The translations under genes and the position numbers were made by a program. A stretch of DNA of 64,000 nucleotides from G963664835 sp965220775 (GTDB lineage Bacteria; Chloroflexota; UBA6077; FW602-bin22; JBCLEL01), in contig OZ244845.1 in NCBI GenBank assembly GCA_965220775.1, positions 1,116,001 to 1,180,000 of the forward strand, written 5' to 3'. Shown here one piece after another: positions 35,218-43,999 of this stretch (position 1 is the stretch's first letter; the number at the start of each line of letters is the position of its first letter). The notes beneath the pieces are model-generated. The model worked only from the letters and a program-made list of their open reading frames with translations. It was not told the DNA's origin and did no database searches.

Positions 35218-35657
35218 TTATCGATTAAGGAGTCCCATATCCAGGAGTAGAGGTCAGGTTGAATAAGCGTTCGTGTGAATCACTCGTCGCTTCCACAATA
35301 GAGTTTAACACGGGCAACGCGGCGAGGCGCCGGCGATCGTTACAAGAGTTCCGCTCGGAAGCGTGTTAGCGGATAATGAAAGCGCAACAGATGAACACGC
35401 GCCGCTGCAACGGTTGTGCTACGCGGCGAGCAACCAGTCACGAGCTGCCGGCCTCCGGGTACGGATGCCTTGAGTCCGGCCCCGCATTTTGTCATTGACC
35501 AACGTCGTCCACAAATACTCTGCCAACCGGCCTTTCACCAAGTCGCCCCGCCGTCTTTGTCGCGTGACATGGTGTTCTTGGGAGTGCGATCCGTCCTACA
35601 GTTCCGTCGGTCGCTCAAATATAATGGGGGCAAGATAGGCACAGGATTAAGGAACTG
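35218..35657. other. Divergent region between secA and the response regulator gene
   Basis: About 440 bases with no gene. For the plus-strand regulator, TATAAT at 35620-35625 is a clear -10 about 33 bases before the start codon; the matching -35 (ACAGTT, 16 bases upstream) is poor, which would suit an activated promoter. No three-repeat Pho box like those at 38744 or 40277 is found here, so autoregulation by the same sites is not shown. Confidence 0.5.
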
Positions 35658-36356
35658 ATGGCAAAGATTCTAGTGGTGGATGACGAACCCACTCTCCGTA
35701 ACGTCCTGCAATACAACCTTACAAAAGAGGCCCATCAGGTGAGGACAGCCGGAGATGGCGAGGAAGCAATCGATCAGGCCCGCGAATATGAGCCAGATCT
35801 GATATTGCTCGATGTTATGCTGCCCAAGCTCGATGGGTTCGAGGTTTGCAAGGCGATCCGGCGCGAGAGTAACGTACCGATACTGATGTTGACCGCCAAA
35901 AACAGCGAGATCGATAAGGTCGTTGGCTTAGAGATAGGAGCCGACGACTACATAACGAAGCCATTCAGCATGCGAGAGTTGGTGGCTAGGGTGAAAGCGA
36001 TGATCCGTCGGTCCGAGATGTTGAAAGGTGAACTAATCACCGGCGAGGCGGACAAGACAAGATTGGCAGTGCGCGGTCTAACTATGGACCTGCTCCAACA
36101 TAAAGTAATGCTCGATGGCAGGACGATCAACATGAAGCCAAAAGAGTTTGAGCTGTTGGCCTTTCTGTCGCGCCATCCCGATCAGGTCTTCTCCCGCGAT
36201 CAGTTGCTTGACCAAGTATGGGGTTACGAATTCGGTGGCGACACCCGCACGGTCGACGTGCATATTCGTTGGCTGCGCGAGAAAATCGAGGAAATGCCTT
36301 CGAAGCCTACCTACTTGGAGACTGTTCGCGGAGTTGGCTACCGGCTGGTTGGCTAG
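35658..36356 (+). CDS. phoB: OmpR/PhoB-family response regulator of the phosphate regulon
   Basis: A 232-residue regulator. The receiver domain (1 to about 120) has the acidic pocket in VVDDEP, the phospho-acceptor Asp52 in ILLDVMLPK, and Lys in IGADDYITKPF. The C-terminal winged helix (about 130-232) has PKEFELLAFLSRHPDQVFSRDQLLDQVWGYEF, GDTRTVDVHIRWLREKIE and GVGYRL. Next comes the PAS-type kinase five bases later, then pst genes 2.5 kb on, so it is most likely the phosphate regulator (PhoB, called PhoP or RegX3 in other phyla). It should bind the GTTTACC-type boxes upstream of pstS and pstC. Confidence 0.93.
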   Translation: MAKILVVDDEPTLRNVLQYNLTKEAHQVRTAGDGEEAIDQAREYEPDLILLDVMLPKLDGFEVCKAIRRESNVPILMLTAKNSEIDKVVGLEIGADDYITKPFSMRELVARVKAMIRRSEMLKGELITGEADKTRLAVRGLTMDLLQHKVMLDGRTINMKPKEFELLAFLSRHPDQVFSRDQLLDQVWGYEFGGDTRTVDVHIRWLREKIEEMPSKPTYLETVRGVGYRLVG

Positions 36357-36361
36357 CCAGG

Positions 36362-37735
36362 ATGTTTACCCAGATGCGTTGGCGGATATCTGTCCTCTTC
36401 GGAATAATCATCCTAGTTTCCCTTCTGGCTATGGGTCTAGTCACCCATAATCCACCGTTGGCCGCCATTTCTCTACGGATCGTCGTTATTGCTCTGATAA
36501 TGGCGGTCGCCGGCGCACTATTGGTCGGACTAGTCGTAAGTGCGCAAGTCAGCCGGCCGCTGGACAGGCTGACTACGAAGGCCCGCAGCCTTTCGGAGGG
36601 CCAAGTCAGTGACTGGCCGGTGGACAATGATGTAGAGGAGATAGCCAACCTCGCCTCCGCGCTAAGACACACAAGTGAACGAATTGATAGCCAGATGATG
36701 ACGTTGTCAGAGGACCACGATCTGATGGCTGCTGTGCTGACAAGCATGACCGATGGTGTGATCGTAGCCGATGAGCACAAGATGGTTCGGTTGGTCAATG
36801 AGGCCGGCCGGGGACTCATTGGGAGCACTCCTGAGCAACTGATCGGACGCCCTTTAATGGAAGTCGTTCGCGATCATGAGTTGTCTCAGCTATATGACAA
36901 GGCTATCCAACAAAGCTCACCCGAGTCGTCGCTCGTTCGCTTCGGTGAGCGCCGGCGTCAGATCCAAGCGGTGGCGGTGCCGGTCGGCGCCGACCCGCCT
37001 ACCGGACACGGGTTCTTGATCTTGCGTGATATCACTGAGCAGCGTCAGGCCGAGACGATAAGGCAGGAGTTCGTCGCCAACGTCTCTCATGAGCTACGCA
37101 CGCCTCTGACCACGCTCAACGCCCTGGTCGAGACGCTCGAAGGTGGTGCGTTGGAAGACCGTGAAGTCGCTCGGGAGTTCTTGGACAAGATGCAAGTCGA
37201 GGTGGATAACCTGACCCAGTTGGTCGAGGAGTTATTCGAGCTTTCGCGAATCGAATCCAACCAGGAATCTATGCGGTTCGAGCCGCATGAATCGCGCGAA
37301 CTGCTAGTAGCAGCGGCGAGCCGGCTTCAAGCCCAGGCCGAGCGTGCCGGACTGGCGATCGTGGTGCTAGCGACGGAGGAGTTGGGGCCGGCTCTGGTTG
37401 CCCGGGAGAAGATCGAGCAAGTGTTGATCAATTTGATCCATAACTCGATAAAGTTCACCAATCCCGGTGGGCAGATCAGACTTGATGCCTATGAGTCTGA
37501 TTCCATGATCGTGTTCAGCGTAGCCGACGATGGCGTTGGGATTCCTTTGGAAACAATTGATCGTATCTTCGAACGCTTCTACAAGACCGACAGGTCGCGT
37601 TCGTCCGATGGCGCCGGATTGGGGTTGGCAATCACCAAACATGTAGTTCTGGCTCACGGCGGGCGCGTTTGGGCAGATAGCCAAGTCGGCAAAGGTTCGA
37701 CCTTCTTCTTCAGTGTGCCAATGGCCAACAGCTAG
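36362..37735 (+). CDS. phoR: Phosphate-regulon sensor histidine kinase
   Basis: A kinase of about 457 residues. The N-terminus has two close hydrophobic segments (VLFGIIILVSLLAMGLV and IVVIALIMAVAGALLVGLVV) with almost no periplasmic loop, as in PhoR. Then come HAMP-like sequence, a PAS domain (about 115-215), the phospho-His motif FVANVSHELRTPLTTL, and the ATPase part: N box INLIHNSIKFT, G1 ADDGVGIP, F box RFYKTDRSR, G2 GAGLGLAITKHV. The ATG at 36362 starts five bases after the regulator stop. The missing sensor domain fits sensing through PstSCAB-PhoU and not by direct ligand binding. Confidence 0.93.
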   Translation: MFTQMRWRISVLFGIIILVSLLAMGLVTHNPPLAAISLRIVVIALIMAVAGALLVGLVVSAQVSRPLDRLTTKARSLSEGQVSDWPVDNDVEEIANLASALRHTSERIDSQMMTLSEDHDLMAAVLTSMTDGVIVADEHKMVRLVNEAGRGLIGSTPEQLIGRPLMEVVRDHELSQLYDKAIQQSSPESSLVRFGERRRQIQAVAVPVGADPPTGHGFLILRDITEQRQAETIRQEFVANVSHELRTPLTTLNALVETLEGGALEDREVAREFLDKMQVEVDNLTQLVEELFELSRIESNQESMRFEPHESRELLVAAASRLQAQAERAGLAIVVLATEELGPALVAREKIEQVLINLIHNSIKFTNPGGQIRLDAYESDSMIVFSVADDGVGIPLETIDRIFERFYKTDRSRSSDGAGLGLAITKHVVLAHGGRVWADSQVGKGSTFFFSVPMANS

Positions 37736-37787
37736 GGTGGCCGGACAATCGACAGGCACTAAGTCCTAGCAACGTTTTTCACAAGAC

Positions 37788-38291
37788 TTACTCATCGGGA
37801 ATGTCTGCCCACGTGCGGCATTTGATCCGATCCAGTTCATCGCGATTGCGGCCCATCACCTCGTTGAGGAACGTTCCGGTCTGAAGAATGGACAGTTTCC
37901 GATGGATGGGTTGATTGGGATCGGTGAAATCCTTATCGTCGCTTACGAAGTAGTCAACCTGGGCGTCGATTGCGGCAAGGGCAACGGGAATGTCAGTGAT
38001 ATCCCGCATAAGCTGCTGGTTCGCCAAGACGCTCGAGGATATGGGATCAGAAACCCTCTCGTAGGGTACATCGACAAGAAACTCTGCAAAGTCGTCGGTA
38101 AAGGCGGGGAAGATCTCCCTAAATTTTCGGTGTGCCTGGGTCAGAACGAAGGGACAAAGCACCAATTGAAAATTGCCACGAAGGGCGTGTTGAAGGACTT
38201 CATAAGGAAAGCGTGGCCATATGATGCCGGCCAAGAGGACGGTAGTATCTACCATCACACGCAGTTTAGTCCTGCTGAGCAAGGTCGGCAT
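37788..38291 (-). CDS. PIN-domain protein, putative toxin
   Basis: About 167 residues of a PIN-family toxin of the type annotated as putative TA toxin. The N-terminal KLRVMVDTTVLLAGIIWP has the first Asp; FVSDDKDF (about 115) has the last acidic residues. The ATG at 38291 overlaps the antitoxin gene by 26 bases; an ATG at 38255 is an alternative and would avoid the overlap, but the LRV lead-in usually belongs to the protein. The pair sits between phoR and pstS, on the opposite strand, interrupting an otherwise continuous phosphate regulon. Confidence 0.82.
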   Translation of the reverse strand: MPTLLSRTKLRVMVDTTVLLAGIIWPRFPYEVLQHALRGNFQLVLCPFVLTQAHRKFREIFPAFTDDFAEFLVDVPYERVSDPISSSVLANQQLMRDITDIPVALAAIDAQVDYFVSDDKDFTDPNQPIHRKLSILQTGTFLNEVMGRNRDELDRIKCRTWADIPDE

Positions 38292-38592
38292 AGGCGTCAC
38301 GGAAAACGGATTTGCGAGTCCTCTCAAGCTGCTTATGGAGTTGCTCTTCCGTAAGGCCCTTCCGCTCCGCTTCCGCACCTGCTCTTCGCCCAAATGCAGT
38401 CAGCTGGTGTGCGGCGAACATGCGACGGTATTGTTCGTAGTCTTTCATACTTATAATTGCTGCCACGGGAATGCCGAGCTTCTCCACAACCAAGTGCTGC
38501 TCGTTACGATGGACCTGGTTGAGGAGTTTCCCCAGCTTATTTCTCATCTCGGTCGCAGGGATAACTTTTTGCACAGGTAAACTCTCAATCAT
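38266..38592 (-). CDS. Phd/YefM-like antitoxin
   Basis: A 108-residue protein. The start (PVQKVIPATEMRNKLGKLLNQV) followed by VVEKLGIPVAAIISMKDYEQY is the Phd/YefM DNA-binding fold; the C-terminal half, rich in Lys, Glu and Arg, would bind the PIN toxin downstream. A strong AAGGAGG precedes the ATG at 38592. The promoter would lie above 38600, next to the pstS control region on the opposite strand. Confidence 0.85.
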   Translation of the reverse strand: MIESLPVQKVIPATEMRNKLGKLLNQVHRNEQHLVVEKLGIPVAAIISMKDYEQYRRMFAAHQLTAFGRRAGAEAERKGLTEEQLHKQLERTRKSVFRDAYADLAQQD

Positions 38593-38743
38593 TGCTGGCC
38601 TCCTTGAACAATATTGTAGAGTAATGTATGGCTTTGTACATTATACGATAATAGAGAAGTTTAAGTTCTCAATTGAGGCAACGATTTTAGTTCGGGTAAT
38701 CTGCGAAGTCCCTCTGCGACCAGCCCAACATCCGGCCTCAACC

Positions 38744-38772
38744 GTTTACCTAACGTTAACATTCCATTTACT
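38744..38772 (+). promoter_or_regulatory. Pho box upstream of pstS
   Basis: Three 7-base half-sites in direct repeat with an exact 11-base period: GTTTACC (38744-38750), GTTAACA (38755-38761), ATTTACT (38766-38772). This is the architecture bound by PhoB/PhoP dimers. It is 80 bases upstream of the pstS start, and the same three-repeat pattern occurs before pstC. Confidence 0.85.
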
Positions 38773-38851
38773 GAGTGCTGCGCTTTTGTTTACATCAGCC
38801 GCCGATACTTCCAAATCATAGAGAACAAAACACTCTGGTCGTGGAGGAAAA

Positions 38852-39862
38852 TTGAGTCAATTCAAGTTCAGTCGGCGTAGGTTCGTAGTTGGATCGTTTG
38901 CGGCGTTGGGCGCTTCTGCCGTCCTGCCATTGCTCGCTGCTTGCCAGCCGCAGGCAGTGGAGAAGATGGTCGAGGTCGAGAAGGAGGGCACTCGGGTAGT
39001 CGAAATGCCTATGGAGCTAAGGGGAGACGTCAAAATAGACGGGTCCAGCACGGTATTCCCAATTTCTGAGGCGGTCGCCGAGGAGTTCATGAAGATACAC
39101 AAAGACGTGCGCGTCACCGTTGGAGTGTCCGGCACGGGCGGCGGCTTCAAGAAGTTCTGCCTGGGTGAGATCGACATTTCCGACGCCTCAAGGCGGGTCA
39201 AAGACAAGGAGCGGGATTCCTGTGCCGAGAAGGACATACAGTTCATAGAACTGCCAGTAGCATTCGACGGCCTGTCGGTGACGGTGAATCCTGAAAATGA
39301 CTTTGTCGAACACCTCACGGTCGAGGAGTTGAGCGAGATCTGGAAGCCGGAGAGCGAGATAAACAACTGGAAAGACGTTAGGTCCGGATTCCCCGATCTG
39401 GCGTTGAAGCTTTACGGGCCCGGTACCGACTCGGGCACATTTGACTACTTCACAGATGAGATCAATGGCGAGGAAGGCGCAAGCCGCCCGGACTACACCG
39501 CCAGTGAAGACGATAACGTTCTAGTCAAGGGTATCGCCGGCGATAAGGGTTCGCTCGGCTACTTTGGCTACGCTTACTACGTCGAGAATACCGACAAGCT
39601 AAAGCTAGTAGCGATTGACGGCGGTGACGGTCCAGTTCTGCCGACTCCCGAGACGATCAACAATGGTACCTATGCTCCACTCTCTCGGCCGATATTCATC
39701 TATGTGTCGATCTCATCCCTAATCAACAAGCCCCAAGTGCTGGAATTCGTCAAGTTCTATTTGACCGAAGGACCGGCGTTGGTGCCGCAAGTAGGCTACA
39801 TCCAGTTGCCGGACGAGGACTATGCCGAGATCTGGGAGAAGGTTGGGGCAGCTATCAAATAA
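38852..39862 (+). CDS. pstS: Phosphate-binding lipoprotein PstS
   Basis: Captures phosphate outside the membrane for PstCAB. The 336-residue protein begins at a TTG with GGAGG five bases before it. The N-terminus has a twin-arginine motif (SRRRFVVGSF), a hydrophobic stretch and a lipobox (LLAAC), so it is probably a Tat-exported lipoprotein. The mature part has PstS phosphate-loop motifs: DGSSTVFPISEAVAEEF, SGTGGGFKKFC, ISDASRR, and GPGTDSGTFDYF. First gene of the transporter set, directly behind a Pho box. Confidence 0.96.
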   Translation: MSQFKFSRRRFVVGSFAALGASAVLPLLAACQPQAVEKMVEVEKEGTRVVEMPMELRGDVKIDGSSTVFPISEAVAEEFMKIHKDVRVTVGVSGTGGGFKKFCLGEIDISDASRRVKDKERDSCAEKDIQFIELPVAFDGLSVTVNPENDFVEHLTVEELSEIWKPESEINNWKDVRSGFPDLALKLYGPGTDSGTFDYFTDEINGEEGASRPDYTASEDDNVLVKGIAGDKGSLGYFGYAYYVENTDKLKLVAIDGGDGPVLPTPETINNGTYAPLSRPIFIYVSISSLINKPQVLEFVKFYLTEGPALVPQVGYIQLPDEDYAEIWEKVGAAIK

Positions 39863-39890
39863 GCCGGCGTGTAATCAAGGAAAAGCGAAA

Positions 39891-40193
39891 TTGACATGGA
39901 TGAAACAAACACATAGCGATTCACGGGAGCAGATAGCCAAGGTAAATCAGAACGAGACGGCCGGGTCGGCCATCGAGTCGGGAATGGATCGGCGCGGTCT
40001 TGTGCGGAGTGAAATAACCGGCGTTAAGGACCCGGCGTGGCTCGCAACTTTCTTCCTAAAGCATCGGAGGTCGCCAAGCGACCAGGAGTTGGAAGACCAT
40101 GCCTGGAGCGTCGAGTTTCAGGAGCGGAACGGCCGGCTGCCGGTACTGGACGAGTGGATTGATAGATACGGCGAACTCCGGTACCGGGGATAG
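39891..40193 (+). CDS. Small unknown protein between pstS and pstC
   Basis: A reading frame of about 100 codons, not recognised. It starts 28 bases after pstS; the TTG at 39891 has AAGGA nine bases upstream, while the next ATG (39900) is too far from it. The N-terminal half is polar and probably disordered. The C-terminal half is compact: DPAWLATFFLKHRRSPSDQE, then FQERNGRLPVLDEWIDRY, with several Trp and a charged helix. It has no membrane segment. A Pho box lies between its end and pstC, so it is likely transcribed with pstS and could be a soluble accessory or regulatory protein of phosphate uptake. It could also be a non-coding frame. Confidence 0.55.
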   Translation: MTWMKQTHSDSREQIAKVNQNETAGSAIESGMDRRGLVRSEITGVKDPAWLATFFLKHRRSPSDQELEDHAWSVEFQERNGRLPVLDEWIDRYGELRYRG

Positions 40194-40276
40194 CCGTTTC
40201 TCGTGAAGTCGAGAACCGTCGACCCGACCTACCTGCTCAGACATATGACTAGTGGGCCGAGGAGCCGGCCTGTTTC

Positions 40277-40305
40277 GTTTACAAAACGTTAACCTGACGT
40301 TTACT
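40277..40305 (+). promoter_or_regulatory. Pho box upstream of pstC
   Basis: Three direct half-sites with an 11-base period: GTTTACA (40277-40283), GTTAACC (40288-40294), GTTTACT (40299-40305). It matches the box before pstS almost base for base in the half-sites and implies a second phosphate-controlled promoter for pstC-pstA-pstB-phoU. The pstC start is 95 bases downstream. Confidence 0.87.
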
Positions 40306-40399
40306 AATCTCTCCTTACCAGCCGGGCGCAAAAGCCCTACGCTGTGGGTTAGCTTTGAGCCGGGGTGAGATTATGCGAACTCTTTTTTGGGAGTAAAGC

Positions 40400-41359
40400 T
40401 TGGTACGAGAAGAGACTGCGCTAACCCGTACCAGTACGGTAGACCTCTGGCCTGAGCGCGAGTCGATTCTCAGGGATCGAGCCAGACTGAGCGTCGAGAC
40501 GTGGATTCGTCCGGCGCTATTTGTCTGCGCGTCGGTTTCCGTGCTCACCACGGTCGGCATAGTATCAGTCCTGCTGTTCGAGACGATCACGTTCTTTGGC
40601 AGCATATCGATCCTTGAGTTCTTGACCGGGGTCAAATGGACTCCCCTCTTCATACCTCAGCATTTTGGCGTATTGCCGCTGCTCACGGGGACTTTGCTGG
40701 TTGCGGTCTGCTCGATGGTGATAGCGCTGCCGGTAGGCGTGGGCAGCGCGGTATACCTGTCGGAGTACGCTCCCGACAGGGTGCGGGAAATCGTCAAACC
40801 GGTCCTCGAGGTCCTGGCCGGCATACCTACCGTTGTCTACGGCTACTTCGCTCTCTCGTCCGTGACGCCGGCACTTCGAGCGGTCATCCCATCGACCGAA
40901 ATCTTCAATGCCGCGAGCGCGGCGATAGTCGTTGGCGTAATGATCATCCCGATGGTCTCCTCGCTGAGCGAGGATGCGATGTCAGCGGTACCAAATTCTC
41001 TGCGTGAGGGTGCATACGCTCTGGGAGCAACGAAGTTCGAGGTCTCGATCAAAGTCGTTCTGCCGGCAGCGCTCTCAGGCATTCTCGCGTCGTTTATCCT
41101 CGCCATCTCGCGAGCGATTGGCGAGACGATGGCAGTTACTATGGCGGCTGGCGGCACACCGAAACTGACGCTGAACATTTTTGAAAGCATCCAAACGATG
41201 ACTGCCTACATAGTCCAGGTCAGCTTGGGCGATGCCCCGCACGGCACGGTCGAGTTCCAGACTATCTTTGCGGTTGGCTTCACTCTCTTCCTCATCACTC
41301 TAGCGTTGAACATACTGAGTCGATACGTGGTGCGGCGCTTCCGTGAGGTCTACGAATGA
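40400..41359 (+). CDS. pstC: Phosphate ABC transporter permease PstC
   Basis: Membrane channel subunit, 319 residues. A soluble N-terminus of about 35 residues is followed by six membrane segments. The domain has the binding-protein-transport EAA-like loop (LREGAYALGATKFEVSIKVVLPAALSGI) and the family block PVGVGSAVYLSEYAP. GVKWTPLFIPQHFGVLPLLTGTL near 75-100 is typical PstC. Starts with TTG after GGGAG. Its stop overlaps the pstA start (ATGA). Confidence 0.96.
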   Translation: MVREETALTRTSTVDLWPERESILRDRARLSVETWIRPALFVCASVSVLTTVGIVSVLLFETITFFGSISILEFLTGVKWTPLFIPQHFGVLPLLTGTLLVAVCSMVIALPVGVGSAVYLSEYAPDRVREIVKPVLEVLAGIPTVVYGYFALSSVTPALRAVIPSTEIFNAASAAIVVGVMIIPMVSSLSEDAMSAVPNSLREGAYALGATKFEVSIKVVLPAALSGILASFILAISRAIGETMAVTMAAGGTPKLTLNIFESIQTMTAYIVQVSLGDAPHGTVEFQTIFAVGFTLFLITLALNILSRYVVRRFREVYE

Positions 41360-42237
41360 GTAATCAGAGATTTGGCGGGACAGGCCAGCTGATAGCCCGT
41401 CGCCGCGTTAACGTCGCATTCGTCGCCGTCTGCCTCGCCGCTACATTGATTGGAATATTCTTCTTGGCGCTGCTGCTGAAGGAAGTTTGGACCCAAGGCG
41501 TCGGATGGCTTAGTCTAGATTTTCTGAACAATTTCCCCTCGCGCTTTCCGGAGCAGGCAGGGCTAAAGTCTGCCCTCTTTGGCACCCTGTGGGTGATTGG
41601 GTTGACAGCGCTCTTCTCTTTTCCGGTAGGCGTTGGAGCGGCGATTTACCTGGAGGAGTACGCGCCTCGTCACTGGATCACGGGGATAATCCAGATAAAC
41701 ATCTCGAACCTGGCCGGCGTGCCATCTATCGTCTATGGGCTTCTCGGATTGGCGCTCTTCGTTCGCATATTGGCCTTCGACCGAAGCGTGTTGGCAGGGG
41801 CGCTGACGATGTCCCTCTTGATCCTGCCGATCATCATCATCACTTCGCAAGAATCATTGCGGGCGGTGCCTTCCTCGATCCGAGAAGCAGCCTACGCGGT
41901 AGGAGCTAACCGTTGGCAGGTCATCTGGGAACATGTGCTTCCTTATGCGATACCGGGGATCCTGACGGGAACTATCCTCGCAATGTCTCGCGCAATCGGC
42001 GAGGCGGCTCCGATGATCACGATAGGCGCGTTGACGTTCATCGCTTACGTGCCGGAGGGCCCAATGGACGGATTCACAGTGTTGCCGATACAGATATTCA
42101 ATTGGGCGTCGCGTCCGCAGGCGGAATTTCAGAATATAGCGGCGGCGGGGATTATCGTGTTGTTGGTAGTGCTCTTGAGCATGAATGCGGCAGCGGTCCT
42201 TCTACGCTCATACTACCGTGGGAGAGTTAAATGGTAA
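41356..42237 (+). CDS. pstA: Phosphate ABC transporter permease PstA
   Basis: Second channel subunit, 293 residues with six membrane segments. Marks are FPVGVGAAIYLEEYAP, NISNLAGVPSIVYGLLGL, the EAA loop IREAAYAVGANRWQVIWEHVLPYAIPGI, and SRAIGEAAPMITIGA. It overlaps pstC by four bases upstream and pstB by seven bases downstream, so the three are translated as a tight block. Confidence 0.96.
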   Translation: MSNQRFGGTGQLIARRRVNVAFVAVCLAATLIGIFFLALLLKEVWTQGVGWLSLDFLNNFPSRFPEQAGLKSALFGTLWVIGLTALFSFPVGVGAAIYLEEYAPRHWITGIIQINISNLAGVPSIVYGLLGLALFVRILAFDRSVLAGALTMSLLILPIIIITSQESLRAVPSSIREAAYAVGANRWQVIWEHVLPYAIPGILTGTILAMSRAIGEAAPMITIGALTFIAYVPEGPMDGFTVLPIQIFNWASRPQAEFQNIAAAGIIVLLVVLLSMNAAAVLLRSYYRGRVKW

Positions 42238-43061
42238 TGGCTCGAGAGCAAGACGCCCTCACCGATACTTCCGATCGAGAATCACCGGTCGAGAAGTCGG
42301 ATTCGGGATTTAACATCAGGGGCCTAAGCGCCTGGTACGGATCCCACCATGCGCTGGGCCCGGTAACTATTCAGTTTTTGGCACGGCAAGTTACCGCGCT
42401 CATCGGGCCATCTGGATGCGGCAAGAGTACGCTTATACGCTGCCTGAATCGGATGAACGATCTTGTGATGAGTGCTCGCATCGAGGGCGAGATTCTATTC
42501 CAAGGGGAAAACATACTCTCGCCGGACGTCGATCCAGTCCTCGTGCGTCGCAGAATCGGCATGGTTTTTCAGAAGCCGAATCCGTTTCCAAAATCGATCT
42601 ATGAGAATGTGGCGTTTGGCGCTCGAATCAACGGCTACCGGGGCAACTTGAATGAGCTGGTCGAACAATCGCTCCGGCAGGCGGCTCTCTGGGACGAGGT
42701 AAAGGACAAGCTGAAGCAGAGTGGATTTGAGCTTTCCGGCGGACAGCAGCAGCGGTTGTGTATAGCGCGGGCGCTGGCGGTGAATCCTGAAGTACTGCTT
42801 ATGGATGAGCCTTGCTCCGCGCTCGATCCAATCGCTACGTTCAAGATAGAAGAGCTGATCGCCGAGCTAAAAGAGCAGTACACTATCGTCATAGTCACAC
42901 ATAACATGCAGCAAGCTTCGCGGGTCTCGAGCTACACTGGCTTTTTGCTGGCCGACGAGAGTCTCACCGGTCAGTTGATAGAGTTCGCTCCTACCGCCCA
43001 GCTGTTCACCAACCCCGGCGATTCACGGACCGAAGACTATATCACCGGACGGATCGGATAA
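42231..43061 (+). CDS. pstB: Phosphate ABC transporter ATPase PstB
   Basis: Energises PstCA. The 276-residue protein has a short polar N-terminus, then Walker A IGPSGCGKSTLIRCL, the Q loop VFQKPNPFPKSIYENV (a PstB hallmark), the signature LSGGQQQRLCIARAL, Walker B VLLMDEPCSALDP and the switch His in VTHNMQQ. The tail has the PstB-typical TGRIG end. An ATG three codons into the frame (MAREQ) is an alternative start. Confidence 0.98.
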   Translation: MVMAREQDALTDTSDRESPVEKSDSGFNIRGLSAWYGSHHALGPVTIQFLARQVTALIGPSGCGKSTLIRCLNRMNDLVMSARIEGEILFQGENILSPDVDPVLVRRRIGMVFQKPNPFPKSIYENVAFGARINGYRGNLNELVEQSLRQAALWDEVKDKLKQSGFELSGGQQQRLCIARALAVNPEVLLMDEPCSALDPIATFKIEELIAELKEQYTIVIVTHNMQQASRVSSYTGFLLADESLTGQLIEFAPTAQLFTNPGDSRTEDYITGRIG

Positions 43062-43107
43062 GAATAGCGAGCATCCGACCATAAGCGCAGGTTCGAAAGG
43101 AATTGTT

Positions 43108-43773
43108 GTGCCACGTGAAGCATTCGTCCAAGACCTCCGGGTCCTGGAGCAACAGGTAATAGAGCTTGGCAGTATGGTAGATAAAGCCATAGCCCGCTCG
43201 GTGGAGGCCCTCGGCGCGCTGGACGCTGAAGAGGCGAGAGAGATCATCCACGCGGACCTTGCCATAAACAAGAAGCGCTTCGATATTGAAGAGCAGGCGC
43301 TTCTGCTGATCGCAACTCAGCAACCGATGGCGAGCGACTTGCGAGCGATAGCAGCCGTGCTGAACATCATCGTCGACCTGGAGAGGATCGGCGACCACGC
43401 CGAAGGCATAGCCAAAATCGTCATAATGCATGGCGAAGACAGGCTGTTGAAGCCACTAATCGACGTCCCTCGCATGGCTGAGAAGGCTCGCAGTATGATC
43501 CGGTGCTCGCTCGACGCCCTGATTGCCCGCGACGTAGAGGCAGCGCGGAGGATCGCCGACGAGGACGATGCCGTAGATGCGCTATACGAACAGGTCCTTC
43601 GCGAGCTCTTCAGCTATATGATCGACGACCCAAGTACCATTACTCGCGCCACCTATCTCATGTGGGTGGCCCACAACCTTGAGCGCATCGCGGACCGGGC
43701 CACCAATATCTGCGAGCGTGTGGCTTTCATGGTCACCGGCCGGATGGAAGAGTTCAACGTCTCCAAGTATTGA
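43108..43773 (+). CDS. phoU: Phosphate regulator PhoU
   Basis: Links transporter activity to the PhoR kinase and represses the regulon when phosphate is ample. The 221-residue protein is two three-helix bundles, each with the metal-binding E/D-x-x-x-D motif: DLERIGDHAEGIAKI in the first and HNLERIADRATNICERV in the second. GTG start at 43108; GAAAGG lies upstream. Last gene of the pst operon, 46 bases after pstB. Confidence 0.97.
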   Translation: MPREAFVQDLRVLEQQVIELGSMVDKAIARSVEALGALDAEEAREIIHADLAINKKRFDIEEQALLLIATQQPMASDLRAIAAVLNIIVDLERIGDHAEGIAKIVIMHGEDRLLKPLIDVPRMAEKARSMIRCSLDALIARDVEAARRIADEDDAVDALYEQVLRELFSYMIDDPSTITRATYLMWVAHNLERIADRATNICERVAFMVTGRMEEFNVSKY

Positions 43774-43999
43774 TGTGGGATTTCGGCCGGCGGCACAACA
43801 AGCCTAGCAGGTAGCCGCGCGGGGGCGATAGGCGCTAGAATCCCCTTGGGTCTCCCCACACTTCATATGAAGTTGTCGGACTCCCTGGCTGGAAAGCAGA
43901 AGAAGCACCGTGAGTTGTCCGGCTATACTCTTAGATCAAGGCGCGTTACAGTAGATATCGGCCGATCAAATCCTGACCGAGGTCGAAGAGGCTAGCGAG

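Noticed and set aside
43774..43999. Gene or RNA between phoU and the first AKR
   Set aside because: No ORF of note; only a TATACT near 43923 that may be a -10 for the AKR genes.
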